Assembly: GCF_030219325.1 (NCBI RefSeq)
Contig: NZ_CP126625.1
Location: forward strand, 2,468,857 to 2,532,856
DNA: 64,000 nt
From: Geothrix sp.
GTDB lineage: Bacteria > Acidobacteriota > Holophagae > Holophagales > Holophagaceae
Reading direction: 5' to 3'
The position numbers and the translations under genes are program-made. Below, in pieces: positions 25,427 to 34,737 of the stretch; positions within the stretch are counted from its first letter, which is position 1, and each line of letters starts with the position of its first letter. The notes under the pieces were generated by a model, which worked only from the letters and a program-made list of their open reading frames with translations, had not been told where the DNA came from and searched no databases.

Positions 25427-28400
25427 GGTTGATCCCCCGCCTGAACTGCCTGGAGCAGACGACGAATTTCCGGATTATGAGGGTCCAGAGCGAAGGCCCG
25501 CTGAATGCGGGCCTTCGCATCCTTGGCCTGGCCGCGGGCCTTCGCCAACTGTGCCCCCCGCAGCCACAAGGTGGGTATTTGGGCGAAGCGTTTCACGTCT
25601 TCTTGGAATTGGGCCTCGCCCTCTCTCATGGCCCGTTCCCCGTCGACTGTCCCGAACCCAGCGGCCATCCCCCTCCAAAGCGCGACCTCGACCAGATTGG
25701 CCCCGAGAACTGAATGGAATGGCGCCAACAGCCTCGCCTGGCGGTAAGCCTGATCGGCTCGCTCCAAAGATGCCTCCGCGCCTGCCTGACGATGAACCGT
25801 TTCCCACTGCCCGCGCATCAGGGCGGCGTTGGCCATGCCGTAGTGGGAACGGAAGCTCGGCCCCTGCCTGAGAACCATCTCGAAGCTCTGCATGGATTGT
25901 TCCAACGATGGCCGCGGATCCATGCCATGGGTGCGCTCGTACTCCGCTCGTTCGCCCCAGAGGTAGCCCAGAGCCTCTCGCAGCGACTTCGCATCAGGCT
26001 CGCGCTCTAACCCCCTCAGGATGACTTGCAGGGCGGACTCGAAGACTTCCCAGGGAGGCTCCCCACGGAGGGTGCCTTCGGAGAGGCGCCATACTGATAC
26101 TCGCGCTAGTTCATTGGCCAACGACGAATGGCCCGGTCTCCGATCGAGAGCCTCCCTGCCATGGGCCAAGGCCCGGTCCAACCATGGGATCGGATCTCCC
26201 ATTTCTGGGAATTTGATGGCATAGCATTCTGCCTGCATGGCGCCTTCGAGCGCATCGAAGGGCGGATCAGGGGCCTCCAGGAGGGGAGCCAGCAGGGCCA
26301 GGGCCCGCCTCAGGGGCGCTGCACCGGGGCGTCCGGCCACCTGCGCATTGACGGCCTCAGCCGTGAGCAGGGACGCCTCCAGGATCGCCGCCCGCGATCC
26401 CCCGGGTTCCAGGATCCGGAGGGCCGCCACCACGCCTTCCACGCCTGCATGGATGGCCCGGCCCTGCACGGGGTCCGATACGAACAGGCCGTAGCGCATC
26501 ACGCCGATCCGGCCCGCCAGGCCCAGAGCCTGGACGTCACAGGGCGCGGCCATCAGCGCGGCCTGGGCGCTGCGGTGAGCTTCCGCCAGGATCCCATCCC
26601 GCTCAGGGCCGCTCTTCGGCAGGCCCCAGGACAGCAGGGCCTGGGCCTCCAGCAGGCGGGCCTCGTAGAACCAGGGCGCCTGGCCCTGGGCCGCTCGGGC
26701 CTTGGCGATGGCCTCCTCCCAGCGCCCGGCCACCCAGGCCGCCTGCCCTTCCAGGTAGGCCAGCGGGATGAGGGAAGCGGTGGCCCCGGATCTCAGCAGC
26801 GGCTCGATGCGCGCGACGGCAACCGCTTGCAGCCGGCCCAGCGCCTCCTTCCGTGCATCTTCCGGCCCGATGCGCCAGGCCTCGTCCAGGGCCTTCTGGT
26901 GCAGTTCGAGCAGGGCCCGGCCGAGGGCGGAACGCAGCTCTGGTGTATCGAAGCCCAGGGCCCGGGCCCGCTCCAGGTGTGTCCGGGCGGACTCCGGCTG
27001 GCCCAGGGCCAGCCGCGCCCGCCCCAGGGCGTACTGCCCGGGCGCCTCCGCACTGGCCCCCTCCACGTGCGCTTCCGCTTCCAGGCGGGCCACCCGGCCT
27101 TCGAGATCCCGCAGCTCGGGCCCCAGATCATGGGGGGGGGACAGCTTCAGATATCGGGCCAGGGCCTCGATGCGCTCCGCCGCCTGGGCGAAGCGCTGGG
27201 CATGGGCGGCCTGGGCCCGGGCCCGCAGGCGCTCCCGCACCGCGAACCCGCCGAAGACGGCCGTGGACAGGAGCACGGCGGCCGTGGCCGCCACCAGCAC
27301 GGTGTGCTTCCGGGCCCAGTGGACCCCCTTCTCCAGCCGGGTGGCCGCCCGGGCCTCGATGGACTCGCCATCCAGGATGCGCTGCAGATCCTCCCCCAGG
27401 GCGCGGGCCGTGGCGTACCGGCGGCGGGGATCCTTCTGGAGGCAGGTGAGCACCACGGTCTCCAGGTCGGCCGAGAGCATGGGCAGCCGGCGCCGGAGCG
27501 GAACCGGGTCGTCCTTCACGATGTGGGACATGCACTCGAGTCCCTCCCCCGGAAAGGGTGGGGAACCCGTCAGCAGGGCCTGGAGCGTGGCGCCCAGCGA
27601 GTACACGTCCGAGCGGCGGTCCAGCCGTGCCGCATCGCCGCGGGCCTGCTCCGGGGACATGAAGGCCACCGTGCCGATGATGCGGCCCGTTTCGGTGAGG
27701 CCCTGGCTCTCGGTGCCGCGGGCCAATCCGAAGTCGAGCACGCAGGCCCGGGTGGAGCCATCCTCCAGGCGGTCGATCATCAGGTTGGCGGGCTTCAGGT
27801 CGCGATGGACGAGCCCCACCCGATGAGCCGCATGGACCCCTTCGCAGACATCCACCATGTAGCGGAGCAGGGCTTCCACGGACAGGGCGGGCGCGGCCCT
27901 CTGGAGGGTCGCGCCGCTGAGGAACTGCATGGCGATGTAAGGCTGGCCGCGCCACTCGCCCACCTCGTACACCCGGCACACGTTGGGGTGGTCGACCCGG
28001 GCCTGGAGCTGGGCCTCCTGGATGAACCGCTGGAGCAGGTCGGGATCCTCCCGGCGCAGCAGCTTCAGGGCCACCAGGCGATGCAGCGAAGGGTCCGTGG
28101 CCTTGAAGATGCGCCCCATGCCCCCTTCGCCGAGCAGCTCGAGGTTCTCAAAGCGGGCCCAGCGCGCCAGGGTCCGGGCCTGGAAGACATCGCCTTTGCG
28201 GAATCGCCTCCCCGGGTCGGACGGTCCGGCCGAGGGGCCCGACGGATCTGTCTCCGCGGGGTCCCCGTGCGTTGGCAGGGGCGTCTGGGCCGTGACATCC
28301 AGGGACCAGTGGCTGGCTTCGACCTCCTCCAGGTCGGCCAGGTCCTGGAGCAGCCCCTGGCAGTCCTCCCGGGTCAGGCGGCCGGCGGCCACCAGGGTTT

Positions 28401-28485
28401 CCAGGTCGGTATCCCGGGCCTCCCCGGGCTCCAGCAGCCCGCAGGCCACCGCCAGGGCCAGCGCCCGCTCACCAGCCGTCGACAT
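25417..28485 (-). CDS. Pkn/PknB-type serine/threonine protein kinase with membrane helix and helical-repeat tail
   Basis: 1022 residues. A disordered N-terminal region of about 110 residues is followed by the kinase domain: glycine loop GEGGMGRIFKA (near 119-129), ATP lysine K141 in VALK, catalytic HRDLKPAN at 227-234, DFGLA at 251-255 and activation segment GTVAFMSPEQARG. One membrane helix (near 395-416) precedes about 600 residues rich in Ala, Leu, Arg and Glu with TPR-like periodicity, probably periplasmic. Eukaryote-like kinases of this kind are abundant in Acidobacteriota and Myxococcota. ATG at 28485 has GGAG upstream. Targets are unknown. Confidence 0.88.
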   Translation of the reverse strand: MSTAGERALALAVACGLLEPGEARDTDLETLVAAGRLTREDCQGLLQDLADLEEVEASHWSLDVTAQTPLPTHGDPAETDPSGPSAGPSDPGRRFRKGDVFQARTLARWARFENLELLGEGGMGRIFKATDPSLHRLVALKLLRREDPDLLQRFIQEAQLQARVDHPNVCRVYEVGEWRGQPYIAMQFLSGATLQRAAPALSVEALLRYMVDVCEGVHAAHRVGLVHRDLKPANLMIDRLEDGSTRACVLDFGLARGTESQGLTETGRIIGTVAFMSPEQARGDAARLDRRSDVYSLGATLQALLTGSPPFPGEGLECMSHIVKDDPVPLRRRLPMLSADLETVVLTCLQKDPRRRYATARALGEDLQRILDGESIEARAATRLEKGVHWARKHTVLVAATAAVLLSTAVFGGFAVRERLRARAQAAHAQRFAQAAERIEALARYLKLSPPHDLGPELRDLEGRVARLEAEAHVEGASAEAPGQYALGRARLALGQPESARTHLERARALGFDTPELRSALGRALLELHQKALDEAWRIGPEDARKEALGRLQAVAVARIEPLLRSGATASLIPLAYLEGQAAWVAGRWEEAIAKARAAQGQAPWFYEARLLEAQALLSWGLPKSGPERDGILAEAHRSAQAALMAAPCDVQALGLAGRIGVMRYGLFVSDPVQGRAIHAGVEGVVAALRILEPGGSRAAILEASLLTAEAVNAQVAGRPGAAPLRRALALLAPLLEAPDPPFDALEGAMQAECYAIKFPEMGDPIPWLDRALAHGREALDRRPGHSSLANELARVSVWRLSEGTLRGEPPWEVFESALQVILRGLEREPDAKSLREALGYLWGERAEYERTHGMDPRPSLEQSMQSFEMVLRQGPSFRSHYGMANAALMRGQWETVHRQAGAEASLERADQAYRQARLLAPFHSVLGANLVEVALWRGMAAGFGTVDGERAMREGEAQFQEDVKRFAQIPTLWLRGAQLAKARGQAKDAKARIQRAFALDPHNPEIRRLLQAVQAGDQPQG

Positions 28486-28772
28486 GCCAGCCGATCTCCA
28501 CGGGTGTGACTCCTGTGTGACTTGTCCATGGTGACGGCTTTGGGACGATACGAGAAGGTACGCTTGGGTTGACCGAGGCGGAGCCGGGAGGCATTCTGGC
28601 TCTGGCCCTGGCGCCGGAAAGGAGGTTTGATGGGACGACACGCCGACCTCACCGAACCTCCGTCGAGTCGCGCCGCCCGCTGAGGCGGCCCCTTCCCGGC
28701 TCTCCTGAATCCGCCCCCTGAACGGGATCGCAGACCGCCTGCCGGCGCTGCATCCGCTCCTCCGGACCGGCC
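28486..28772. promoter_or_regulatory. Divergent intergenic region, kinase gene and ABC importer
   Basis: 287 bases between divergent starts; both promoters should lie here. A duplicated TGTGAC motif (TGTGACTCCTGTGTGAC near 28505-28521) is close to the kinase start and could be a regulator site. I could not assign promoter hexamers with confidence. Confidence 0.3.
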
Positions 28773-30524
28773 ATGATGCACCGATTCCTAGACACCATGT
28801 GGGGCCAGGCCAACGCCCTGTTCTCCCCCCTGCGGAGGCGGCGCTGGGTCGACCTCCTGCTGGTCGCGGCGGCCTTCGGCATGCTGTACGGGCTGATCCT
28901 CGTCGGGCGCGAGTGGACCGCCATCCAGCGTCCCCAGCTCGAGATCGACCTGTCCCTGCTGGCGCTGCCGAAATACACCTTCTTCTCCATGATGCGGGGC
29001 GTCGCGGCCTACGTCCTTTCCATCGCCTTCACCCTGGTGTACGCCTTCTGGGCCGCCAAGGACGAACGGGCCGAGAAGCTGCTGATCCCCCTGCTGGACA
29101 TCCTCCAGAGCATCCCGGTCCTGACCTTCCTCATGCCCCTGCTGCTCGTCATGGTGGCCCTGTTCCCCCGCAGCAACATGGGCCTGGAGATCACGGCGAT
29201 CCTGACCATCTTCACCGGCCAGGTCTGGAACATGACCTTCAGCCTCTACCACAGCCTGAAGAGCGTTCCCGCCGAACTCCAGGAGGCGGGCACCGTGTAC
29301 CGGTTCACCTGGTGGCAGCGCTTCAAGTGGGTGGAACTGCCCTTCGCCACCACGGGCCTGGCCTGGAACAGCATGATGAGCATGGCCGGCGGCTGGTTCT
29401 TCCTGATGATCAACGAGTCCCTGAAGGTGGGCGACAAGGACTTCCGCCTGCCTGGGCTCGGCTCGTACATGCGCGTCGCCGCGGAGCAGGGCAACGTCAA
29501 GGCCGAGGTGCTGGCCGTACTGGCCATGATCCTGATGATCGTCTTCCTGGACCAGGTGCTGTGGCGCCCGGTCGTGGTGTGGGCCCAGCGCTTCCGCATC
29601 GAGGACACCGTCCAGAACGTCGACTCCCAGAGCTGGTTCCTCAACCTCATCCGGGGTTCCCGCCTCATCCGCCGCTGGGACCGCTGGCGCACCAAGCAGC
29701 GCCGGAACCGCCAGCACCGCCACCCCGCTCCGAAGGTGCCCCTGGCGGAGGGCGGCAGCGAGCGTGCAGCCCATGCCGCCCCCTGGCTGTCCATGGGTGC
29801 CCTCATCGTCCTGTCCGGGTTCCTGCTTCTGGGTGGCTACGGCGTCTTCCGCCTCCTGCAGCAGCTCCCTTCGGGCGCCTGGTGGACCTTGCTCAAGGCC
29901 GCGGGCCTGACCCTCTCCCGGGTGATGGCGTCCATCCTCATCGGCCTCTGCTGGACCCTGCCGGCGGGCCTTGCCATCGGGCTCTCCCAGCGGCTGTCGC
30001 GCATCTTCCAGCCCATCGTCCAGGTGGCGGCCTCCTTCCCGGCGCCCATGCTCTTCCCGGCCGTCATCGCCATCCTCGCCTCCTTCAGGATCGGCCTGGG
30101 CTGGGGCAGCATCGCCCTCATGCTGCTGGGCACCCAGTGGTACATCCTGTTCAACGTCATCGCCGGTGCCAGCGCCATCCCCAGCGACCTCCGGGAGGTG
30201 GGCACCGCCTTCGGGTTCAGCCGCTGGCAGCGGTTCCGCAACCTCTACATGCCTGCCGTCTTCCCCTACCTGGTGACGGGGTGCCTGACCGCGGCCGGGG
30301 GCGCCTGGAATGCCAGCATCGTTTCCGAGTACTACAACCTGAGCGGGCCCACCTTGAAGACCTTCGGCCTCGGCGCCATCGTGAGCCAGGCCACGGACGA
30401 GAAGGACTTCGTGCTTCTGGCGGCCGCCACCCTCGTGCTCGCCGGTACGGTGGTGCTCTTCAACCGCCTGGTCTGGAAGCCCCTCTACAAGATCGCCGAG
30501 ACCCACTATTCCCTGTCGAAGTGA
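28773..30524 (+). CDS. ABC importer permease, two fused permease domains (NitT/TauT type)
   Basis: 583 residues holding two binding-protein-dependent permease domains in one chain. Each has an EAA loop: EAGTVYRFTWWQRFKWVELP in the first half and EVGTAFGFSRWQRFRNLYMP in the second. The halves are linked by a basic cytoplasmic segment (about residues 295-335). In the nitrate/taurine/sulfonate importer group two such domains form the translocation pore, so this single protein should form the complete pore. The ATPase gene follows seven bases after the stop. No gene for a substrate-binding protein is adjacent, which leaves the substrate open. Confidence 0.88.
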   Translation: MMHRFLDTMWGQANALFSPLRRRRWVDLLLVAAAFGMLYGLILVGREWTAIQRPQLEIDLSLLALPKYTFFSMMRGVAAYVLSIAFTLVYAFWAAKDERAEKLLIPLLDILQSIPVLTFLMPLLLVMVALFPRSNMGLEITAILTIFTGQVWNMTFSLYHSLKSVPAELQEAGTVYRFTWWQRFKWVELPFATTGLAWNSMMSMAGGWFFLMINESLKVGDKDFRLPGLGSYMRVAAEQGNVKAEVLAVLAMILMIVFLDQVLWRPVVVWAQRFRIEDTVQNVDSQSWFLNLIRGSRLIRRWDRWRTKQRRNRQHRHPAPKVPLAEGGSERAAHAAPWLSMGALIVLSGFLLLGGYGVFRLLQQLPSGAWWTLLKAAGLTLSRVMASILIGLCWTLPAGLAIGLSQRLSRIFQPIVQVAASFPAPMLFPAVIAILASFRIGLGWGSIALMLLGTQWYILFNVIAGASAIPSDLREVGTAFGFSRWQRFRNLYMPAVFPYLVTGCLTAAGGAWNASIVSEYYNLSGPTLKTFGLGAIVSQATDEKDFVLLAAATLVLAGTVVLFNRLVWKPLYKIAETHYSLSK

Positions 30525-30531
30525 GGCAGCC

Positions 30532-31833
30532 ATGAAGCACGCCATCAACGCCACCCACGAAGTCATCTGCGAGCTGAAGGGCATCCAGAAGTCCTTTGAG
30601 CGGGAGACCGGCCATGCCCTGCGCGTGCTGGAGGACATCAACCTGGACATCCGGGCCAACGAAGTGGTCTGCCTCATCGGACCTTCGGGCTGCGGCAAAT
30701 CCACCATCCTCCGGATCTTCGCCGGCCTGATCCACCCCACCAAGGGCAAGACCTTCTACCACGGCAAGAAGATGGAGGGCCTCAACCCGGGCGTGGCCAT
30801 CGTCTTTCAGAACTTCGCCCTCTACCCCTGGATGACGGTGGAGGCCAACGTGAAGACGGTGCTCCAGGCCCAGGGCCTGGATGACGAGACCATCAAGGCC
30901 AAGGCCCACCGCGCCATCAGCCTCGTCGGCCTCGAAGGCTTCGAGGAGGCCTACCCGCGCGAGCTCTCCGGCGGCATGAAACAGCGGGTGGGCATGGCCC
31001 GGGCGCTGAGCGTCGACCCCGAGATCCTCTTCATGGACGAACCCTTCAGCCACGTGGACGCCCTCACGGCTGAGGGCCTCCGGGCGGAGATCCTGGACAT
31101 CTGGGACGACGCCGAGCGCAACCCCTCCTCCATCCTCATGGTGAGCCACGACATCAAGGAGGTGGTCTACATGGCGGACCGCGTCGTGGTGCTGTCGGCC
31201 AATCCGGGCCGCGTGCGCACCATCGTCGAGAATCCCCTGCCCCGTCCCCGCGACATGCGCAGCCCCGAATTCCTGCGCCTGGTGGACCAGCTCCACGACA
31301 TCATCACCAGCACCGAACTGCCGGACATCGAAGTGAGCGCTCCAGAGCCCAGCCTCCTGCCCGACCTCATCGAGCCGCTGCCGCCCGCCCCCTCCTCCGA
31401 CATCCTGGGCCTGCTGGAATACCTGGAGACTCAGGGCGGCACCGCAGACCTCTTCCAGGTGGCCGCGGCCACCCACGTGACCTTCGAAAAGATCCTCTCT
31501 TCCGTGAAGGGTGCGGAGATGCTCGACTTCGTCGACACGCCCAAGCGCCAGGTCGTCCTCACGGCGCTGGGGCAGCGGTTCATCCGCGCCAACATGGACG
31601 ACCGCAAGGAGATCTGGAAGGCCCAGCTCCTCGAACTGCGCCTCTTCCGACTGGTCCAGGAACTCCTCGAACTCCACCACGGAGAGCTCAAGGAGAGCGA
31701 GCTCCTGGCCGAGTTGCAGCAGCGCCTGCCCATGGAGAACTCCGAGCAGACCTTCGAGACGCTGGTCACGTGGGGCCGCTTCGGCGAACTCTTTGCCTAC
31801 CGCGAGGAACGCGGCGTCCTCACCCCGGAATAA
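30532..31833 (+). CDS. ABC importer ATPase with C-terminal AAA-associated domain
   Basis: 433 residues. The first 260 are a standard ATPase: Walker A GPSGCGKST, Q-loop VFQNFALYPW, signature LSGGMKQRVGMARALS, Walker B EILFMDEPFSHVDAL and H-loop VSHD. The last 150 form the AAA-associated C-terminal domain found in a subset of nitrate/sulfonate/bicarbonate-type ATPases, probably a regulatory module. The final 20 codons are duplicated 160 bases downstream in an otherwise missing paralogue (see 31930-31993). It completes an operon with the double permease. Confidence 0.9.
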   Translation: MKHAINATHEVICELKGIQKSFERETGHALRVLEDINLDIRANEVVCLIGPSGCGKSTILRIFAGLIHPTKGKTFYHGKKMEGLNPGVAIVFQNFALYPWMTVEANVKTVLQAQGLDDETIKAKAHRAISLVGLEGFEEAYPRELSGGMKQRVGMARALSVDPEILFMDEPFSHVDALTAEGLRAEILDIWDDAERNPSSILMVSHDIKEVVYMADRVVVLSANPGRVRTIVENPLPRPRDMRSPEFLRLVDQLHDIITSTELPDIEVSAPEPSLLPDLIEPLPPAPSSDILGLLEYLETQGGTADLFQVAAATHVTFEKILSSVKGAEMLDFVDTPKRQVVLTALGQRFIRANMDDRKEIWKAQLLELRLFRLVQELLELHHGELKESELLAELQQRLPMENSEQTFETLVTWGRFGELFAYREERGVLTPE

Positions 31834-31870
31834 CGGCTCACTCTGCCCCACCTGGACTACCCCCCGATCG

Positions 31871-31890
31871 CAGGCGACGCCTGTCGCCTG
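31871..31890 (+). other. Hairpin downstream of the ABC ATPase gene
   Basis: CAGGCGAC and GTCGCCTG pair over a GCCT loop. There is no U-tract, so at best this is a weak or rho-assisted terminator or a repeat remnant. It lies between the ATPase stop and the duplicated ATPase tail. Confidence 0.4.
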
Positions 31891-31929
31891 CTTCCGCTCC
31901 TCGCTGCGCTCGGTCGCGGAGGGGGCCCC

Positions 31930-31993
31930 GTGGGGCCGCTTCGGCGAACTCTTCGCCTACCGCGAGGAACGCGGCGTCCTCACGCCCGAGTAG
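31930..31993 (+). pseudogene. Remnant of a paralogous ABC ATPase gene (last 20 codons and stop)
   Basis: These 64 bases repeat 31770-31833, the end of the ABC ATPase gene, at a distance of 160 bases. Five bases differ and all are at third codon positions: TTT/TTC, ACC/ACG, CCG/CCC, GAA/GAG, and the stop TAA/TAG. The encoded tail (WGRFGELFAYREERGVLTPE) is therefore identical. The bases before it do not match the ATPase gene. Silent-only divergence points to a full-length paralogue that was under selection before most of it was deleted, not to a fresh duplication. Confidence 0.7.
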
Positions 31994-32004
31994 TCCGGGG
32001 CGGC

Positions 32005-33315
32005 TCAGAACTGGGCGTGGAGCCTGAAGGCATACAGGGTCACGGGCCCCCGGTCGCCGTTGTAGCCTGGGTTCCAGATGCGTTCGGCATCGAGGGTGGC
32101 CGTGAGATGCCGGCCCAGGGCGAGGGCATAGTACGCCTCGAGGATGCGCTCGGGAACGTAGCTCAGGCGGCCGTCTCCCAGGAGGAACCCCAGTCCGCCC
32201 GCGGCGAGGTAGTCCCGGTGGTCCGGGCTCAATCCGTTCTGGACGAAGGCTGCGCCAACACAATCCTGCGGACGGCCCCAGTCGCTGCCCTTCAGGGCAA
32301 GTCCGGCCGACGCAGAGCGGTCGACCTCGGTGAAGGCCCAGGATTCCGTGCGACCGTCACTCCAGCTCCACCGGGCGAAGGCGCCGAGGTCCCCGGTCAG
32401 GCTCTGCTCCAGGTTGAGACCCCACCCCTGCTTGACGCGGCCGTAGGCGCGAGTGGCGGTGATGTCCGGCGCCGTGGGTGATTCCGCGAGGCTCTGCCGG
32501 TAGTCGCCCATGCGAGTGGTGTTGCGGAAGGCCATGAGGCGCACGACCCCGGCCAGTCCGCCGATGGTGTGGCCATGCTCCACCTCGACCACGTCGCCGT
32601 GGGCGCGGGCGATGCCGCGATCCATCTCCAGCTGGTTGGCTTCCAGCGGCTCTGCGAAGCGGCCGAAACGGAGGGCCCAGGCATCCCAGTAGATCTCAGC
32701 TGCGCAGCCCCAGGTATAGCCGCGGGTGTCAGCCGGGTAGTCCCAGGCGCCATGGCCCATCAGGGTCCAGTTGAGGAACTGGCTGCGGGGATCGTGGGCG
32801 TAGGCGTTGGCATCGAAGACGTCCATGACGCTGAACTTGCCGAGGTGGATGACAAGCCGGCGGGATGCGCGGGTGCCGCCCAGCTGGTGGGCATCAGCCT
32901 CGACCGTTTGCGCTTCACCGCCCAGATCGAAGGTCTGCCGGACCATGAACCGTGCGACCGCCGCGCGGAAGTCCGGGCTGCCCACGCGGTAGGTCTCGCC
33001 ATTGGGGGCCCCCGCCAGGCCCAGCACGCCGCTGACGCCCTTCCCCGCGGCCCCTTCCAGGTCCAGGTAGACCTCGGTGCCCTGCCAGGGTCGCAGCCCG
33101 GCCATGAGCGTGGTCGTGAAGGAGGTGGCCCACTCCTTACCTGGACGCAGCGAGTTGGGGCCCTGGTAGGGCGAGGAGAATTCCCCGTGGGTCTGGCTGA
33201 CCGTGGTGGCCTGGCCATGGAGGCTCCAGAGCTCGCCGACGGGATCGGGGGTCTGGCCCCCGAGGGGAACCCGGAGGACGGCCAGTGCGAGGACGAGCAC
33301 CCATTGATTTCGCAT
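32005..33315 (-). CDS. Outer-membrane porin, OprB/carbohydrate-porin type
   Basis: 436 residues with a Sec signal peptide (about 20 residues, ending near LGGQT) and an alternating, aromatic-rich beta-strand pattern throughout, closing in a terminal strand that ends with Phe (LYAFRLHAQF), as outer-membrane barrels do. Stretches such as LHGQATTVSQTHGEFSSPYQG and VIHLGKFSVMDVFDANAYAHD match the OprB-type carbohydrate porin group. It may let solutes through for the neighbouring ABC importer, with which it is convergent; this is inference. Its ribosome binding site at 33315 is weak. Confidence 0.8.
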   Translation of the reverse strand: MRNQWVLVLALAVLRVPLGGQTPDPVGELWSLHGQATTVSQTHGEFSSPYQGPNSLRPGKEWATSFTTTLMAGLRPWQGTEVYLDLEGAAGKGVSGVLGLAGAPNGETYRVGSPDFRAAVARFMVRQTFDLGGEAQTVEADAHQLGGTRASRRLVIHLGKFSVMDVFDANAYAHDPRSQFLNWTLMGHGAWDYPADTRGYTWGCAAEIYWDAWALRFGRFAEPLEANQLEMDRGIARAHGDVVEVEHGHTIGGLAGVVRLMAFRNTTRMGDYRQSLAESPTAPDITATRAYGRVKQGWGLNLEQSLTGDLGAFARWSWSDGRTESWAFTEVDRSASAGLALKGSDWGRPQDCVGAAFVQNGLSPDHRDYLAAGGLGFLLGDGRLSYVPERILEAYYALALGRHLTATLDAERIWNPGYNGDRGPVTLYAFRLHAQF

Positions 33316-33387
33316 GGAAACACCGTGGCAGGCGGGGGCGACGAAGGCGTGACGGAGCCGTCACGGACCTGGGCGGCTTCCGGGATC

Positions 33388-34284
33388 TCAGCCCGATGGG
33401 GGGCCGGGCGGTTCCAGAACCGGGGGCGCGAAGGCGCACAAGGCGATCCCCGCCAGCACCAGCATGGCGCCGAGACCTTGCAGGGGCCGCACGGATTCCG
33501 CCAGCAGCACCCAGCCCAGGATGATGGTGGCCACGGGCTGGGTCATCAGGCCCATGGCACCCAGGTTGGTGGGGACGTGGCCCAGGCCCCAGGTGATGAA
33601 CCACCAGGCCACCACCTGCACCAGCGTGCCCAGGCCGATCAGCGCCCACCAGGACCGCACGGGGTAGCCGGTGAAGGCCTCGCCCTGCGCCCAGCCCAGG
33701 GCGCCGAAGAGGATGGTGCAGCAGAGGACCACCCAGAACAGGGCCTCGGGGGCGCTGAGCTCGCGCCGGGCGCGGCCCAGGGCCAGGGTGAAGGCGCCGT
33801 AGGCCAGGGAGGCCAGGGCCCCCAGCAGCTCGCCCAGCCCGGTGCCCCAGCGGGCCCCCTTGGCCAGGCCCAGGACCATGGCCCCCGCCAAGGCCAGCAG
33901 CACCCCCAGCCAGAAGCGCTTGCGCAGCCGGGCGCCCATCCACAGCACGGATACCACCGCCACCCAGATGGGGGCCAGGGTCACCAGCAGGGTGGCGTTG
34001 GCGGCGCTGGTGAGGTGGAGGGCCGAGTGCCACATCCAGAGATCCAGCACGAAGCACACACCCGCGATCACTGCCCAGAGCCGCGCCCGCCCCGTGACCG
34101 GCCGGCCCGTGCCCCGGGCCAGCCAGGCCACGAACGGCAGTGCGATGGCCATGCGGTAGAAGCCCACGGCCAGGGGTCCCGCCGGTGCGGCCCAGCGCAC
34201 CAGCATGGCGGCGAAGCCGAGCAGGGAGGCCCCGAAGATCAGGGCGGCGAGTCCCCGCGGATCTTGCGTCTGTCTCCTGTGCAT
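33388..34284 (-). CDS. EamA/DMT-superfamily permease
   Basis: 298 residues with ten predicted helices in two EamA halves, including ANATLLVTLAPIWVAVVSVL in the first half and GAMGLMTQPVATIILGWVLLAE in the second, both typical of the family. Unrelated in detail to the EamA gene at 14575. Substrate unknown. ATG at 34284 has AGGAAGG upstream. It precedes the porin gene in the same direction (72 bases), but shared transcription is uncertain. Confidence 0.88.
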   Translation of the reverse strand: MHRRQTQDPRGLAALIFGASLLGFAAMLVRWAAPAGPLAVGFYRMAIALPFVAWLARGTGRPVTGRARLWAVIAGVCFVLDLWMWHSALHLTSAANATLLVTLAPIWVAVVSVLWMGARLRKRFWLGVLLALAGAMVLGLAKGARWGTGLGELLGALASLAYGAFTLALGRARRELSAPEALFWVVLCCTILFGALGWAQGEAFTGYPVRSWWALIGLGTLVQVVAWWFITWGLGHVPTNLGAMGLMTQPVATIILGWVLLAESVRPLQGLGAMLVLAGIALCAFAPPVLEPPGPPSG

Positions 34285-34307
34285 GAAACCAGCCTTCCTG
34301 AGTGCGC

Positions 34308-34679
34308 TCAGTCCTCGAGCGCCTCGGCCACCTTGGCCACCAGGGTCGGGGCGTCCACGGGCTTCAGCAGGAACCCGGAGATGCCCATCTGCTGCATGCG
34401 CTGCAGGCTGATGTCATCGCGATGGGCGGACACGACCAGGATCGGCAGCTCCCGCAGGGCCGCGTCCTCCCGGCAGGCCCGGACCAGGCTCTCGCCGGAG
34501 CACTCGGGCATGAGGAAGTCCGCCAGGAGCAGGTCCACCGGGGTCTCCCGGAGCACCTTCAGAACCTCGAAGAGGGAGGTGGGCTCCACCTCCACCGTCT
34601 CGTGGCCACCGGCCCTCAGGGCCCCGGCCGCGAAGGCCCGGACCAGCCGGCTGTCATCCACGATGGCGATGCGGGGCAT
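34308..34679 (-). CDS. Stand-alone response regulator receiver (CheY-like)
   Basis: 123 residues, a single receiver domain. The acidic pair is in IAIVDDSR, the phosphorylated Asp in LLLADFLMPECSG (near residue 50), the switch Ser in VVSAHRD and the conserved Lys in FLLKPVD. No output domain. ATG at 34679 is chosen because GAGGAG lies seven bases upstream; an earlier in-frame ATG adds a non-homologous leader. No histidine kinase is adjacent. It may act in motility or in trans with one of the orphan kinases in the window. Confidence 0.92.
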   Translation of the reverse strand: MPRIAIVDDSRLVRAFAAGALRAGGHETVEVEPTSLFEVLKVLRETPVDLLLADFLMPECSGESLVRACREDAALRELPILVVSAHRDDISLQRMQQMGISGFLLKPVDAPTLVAKVAEALED

Positions 34680-34737
34680 GGCGACTCCTCGCCTCCATGG
34701 TCCCGCACAACCCACCTATCAACAATGGGCACGAAAT

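Noticed and set aside
31511-31993. 160-codon frame ending in the duplicated ATPase tail
   Set aside because: Its first part is an out-of-frame Ser/Arg-rich shadow of the ATPase gene; only the last 20 codons are meaningful, as a gene remnant.
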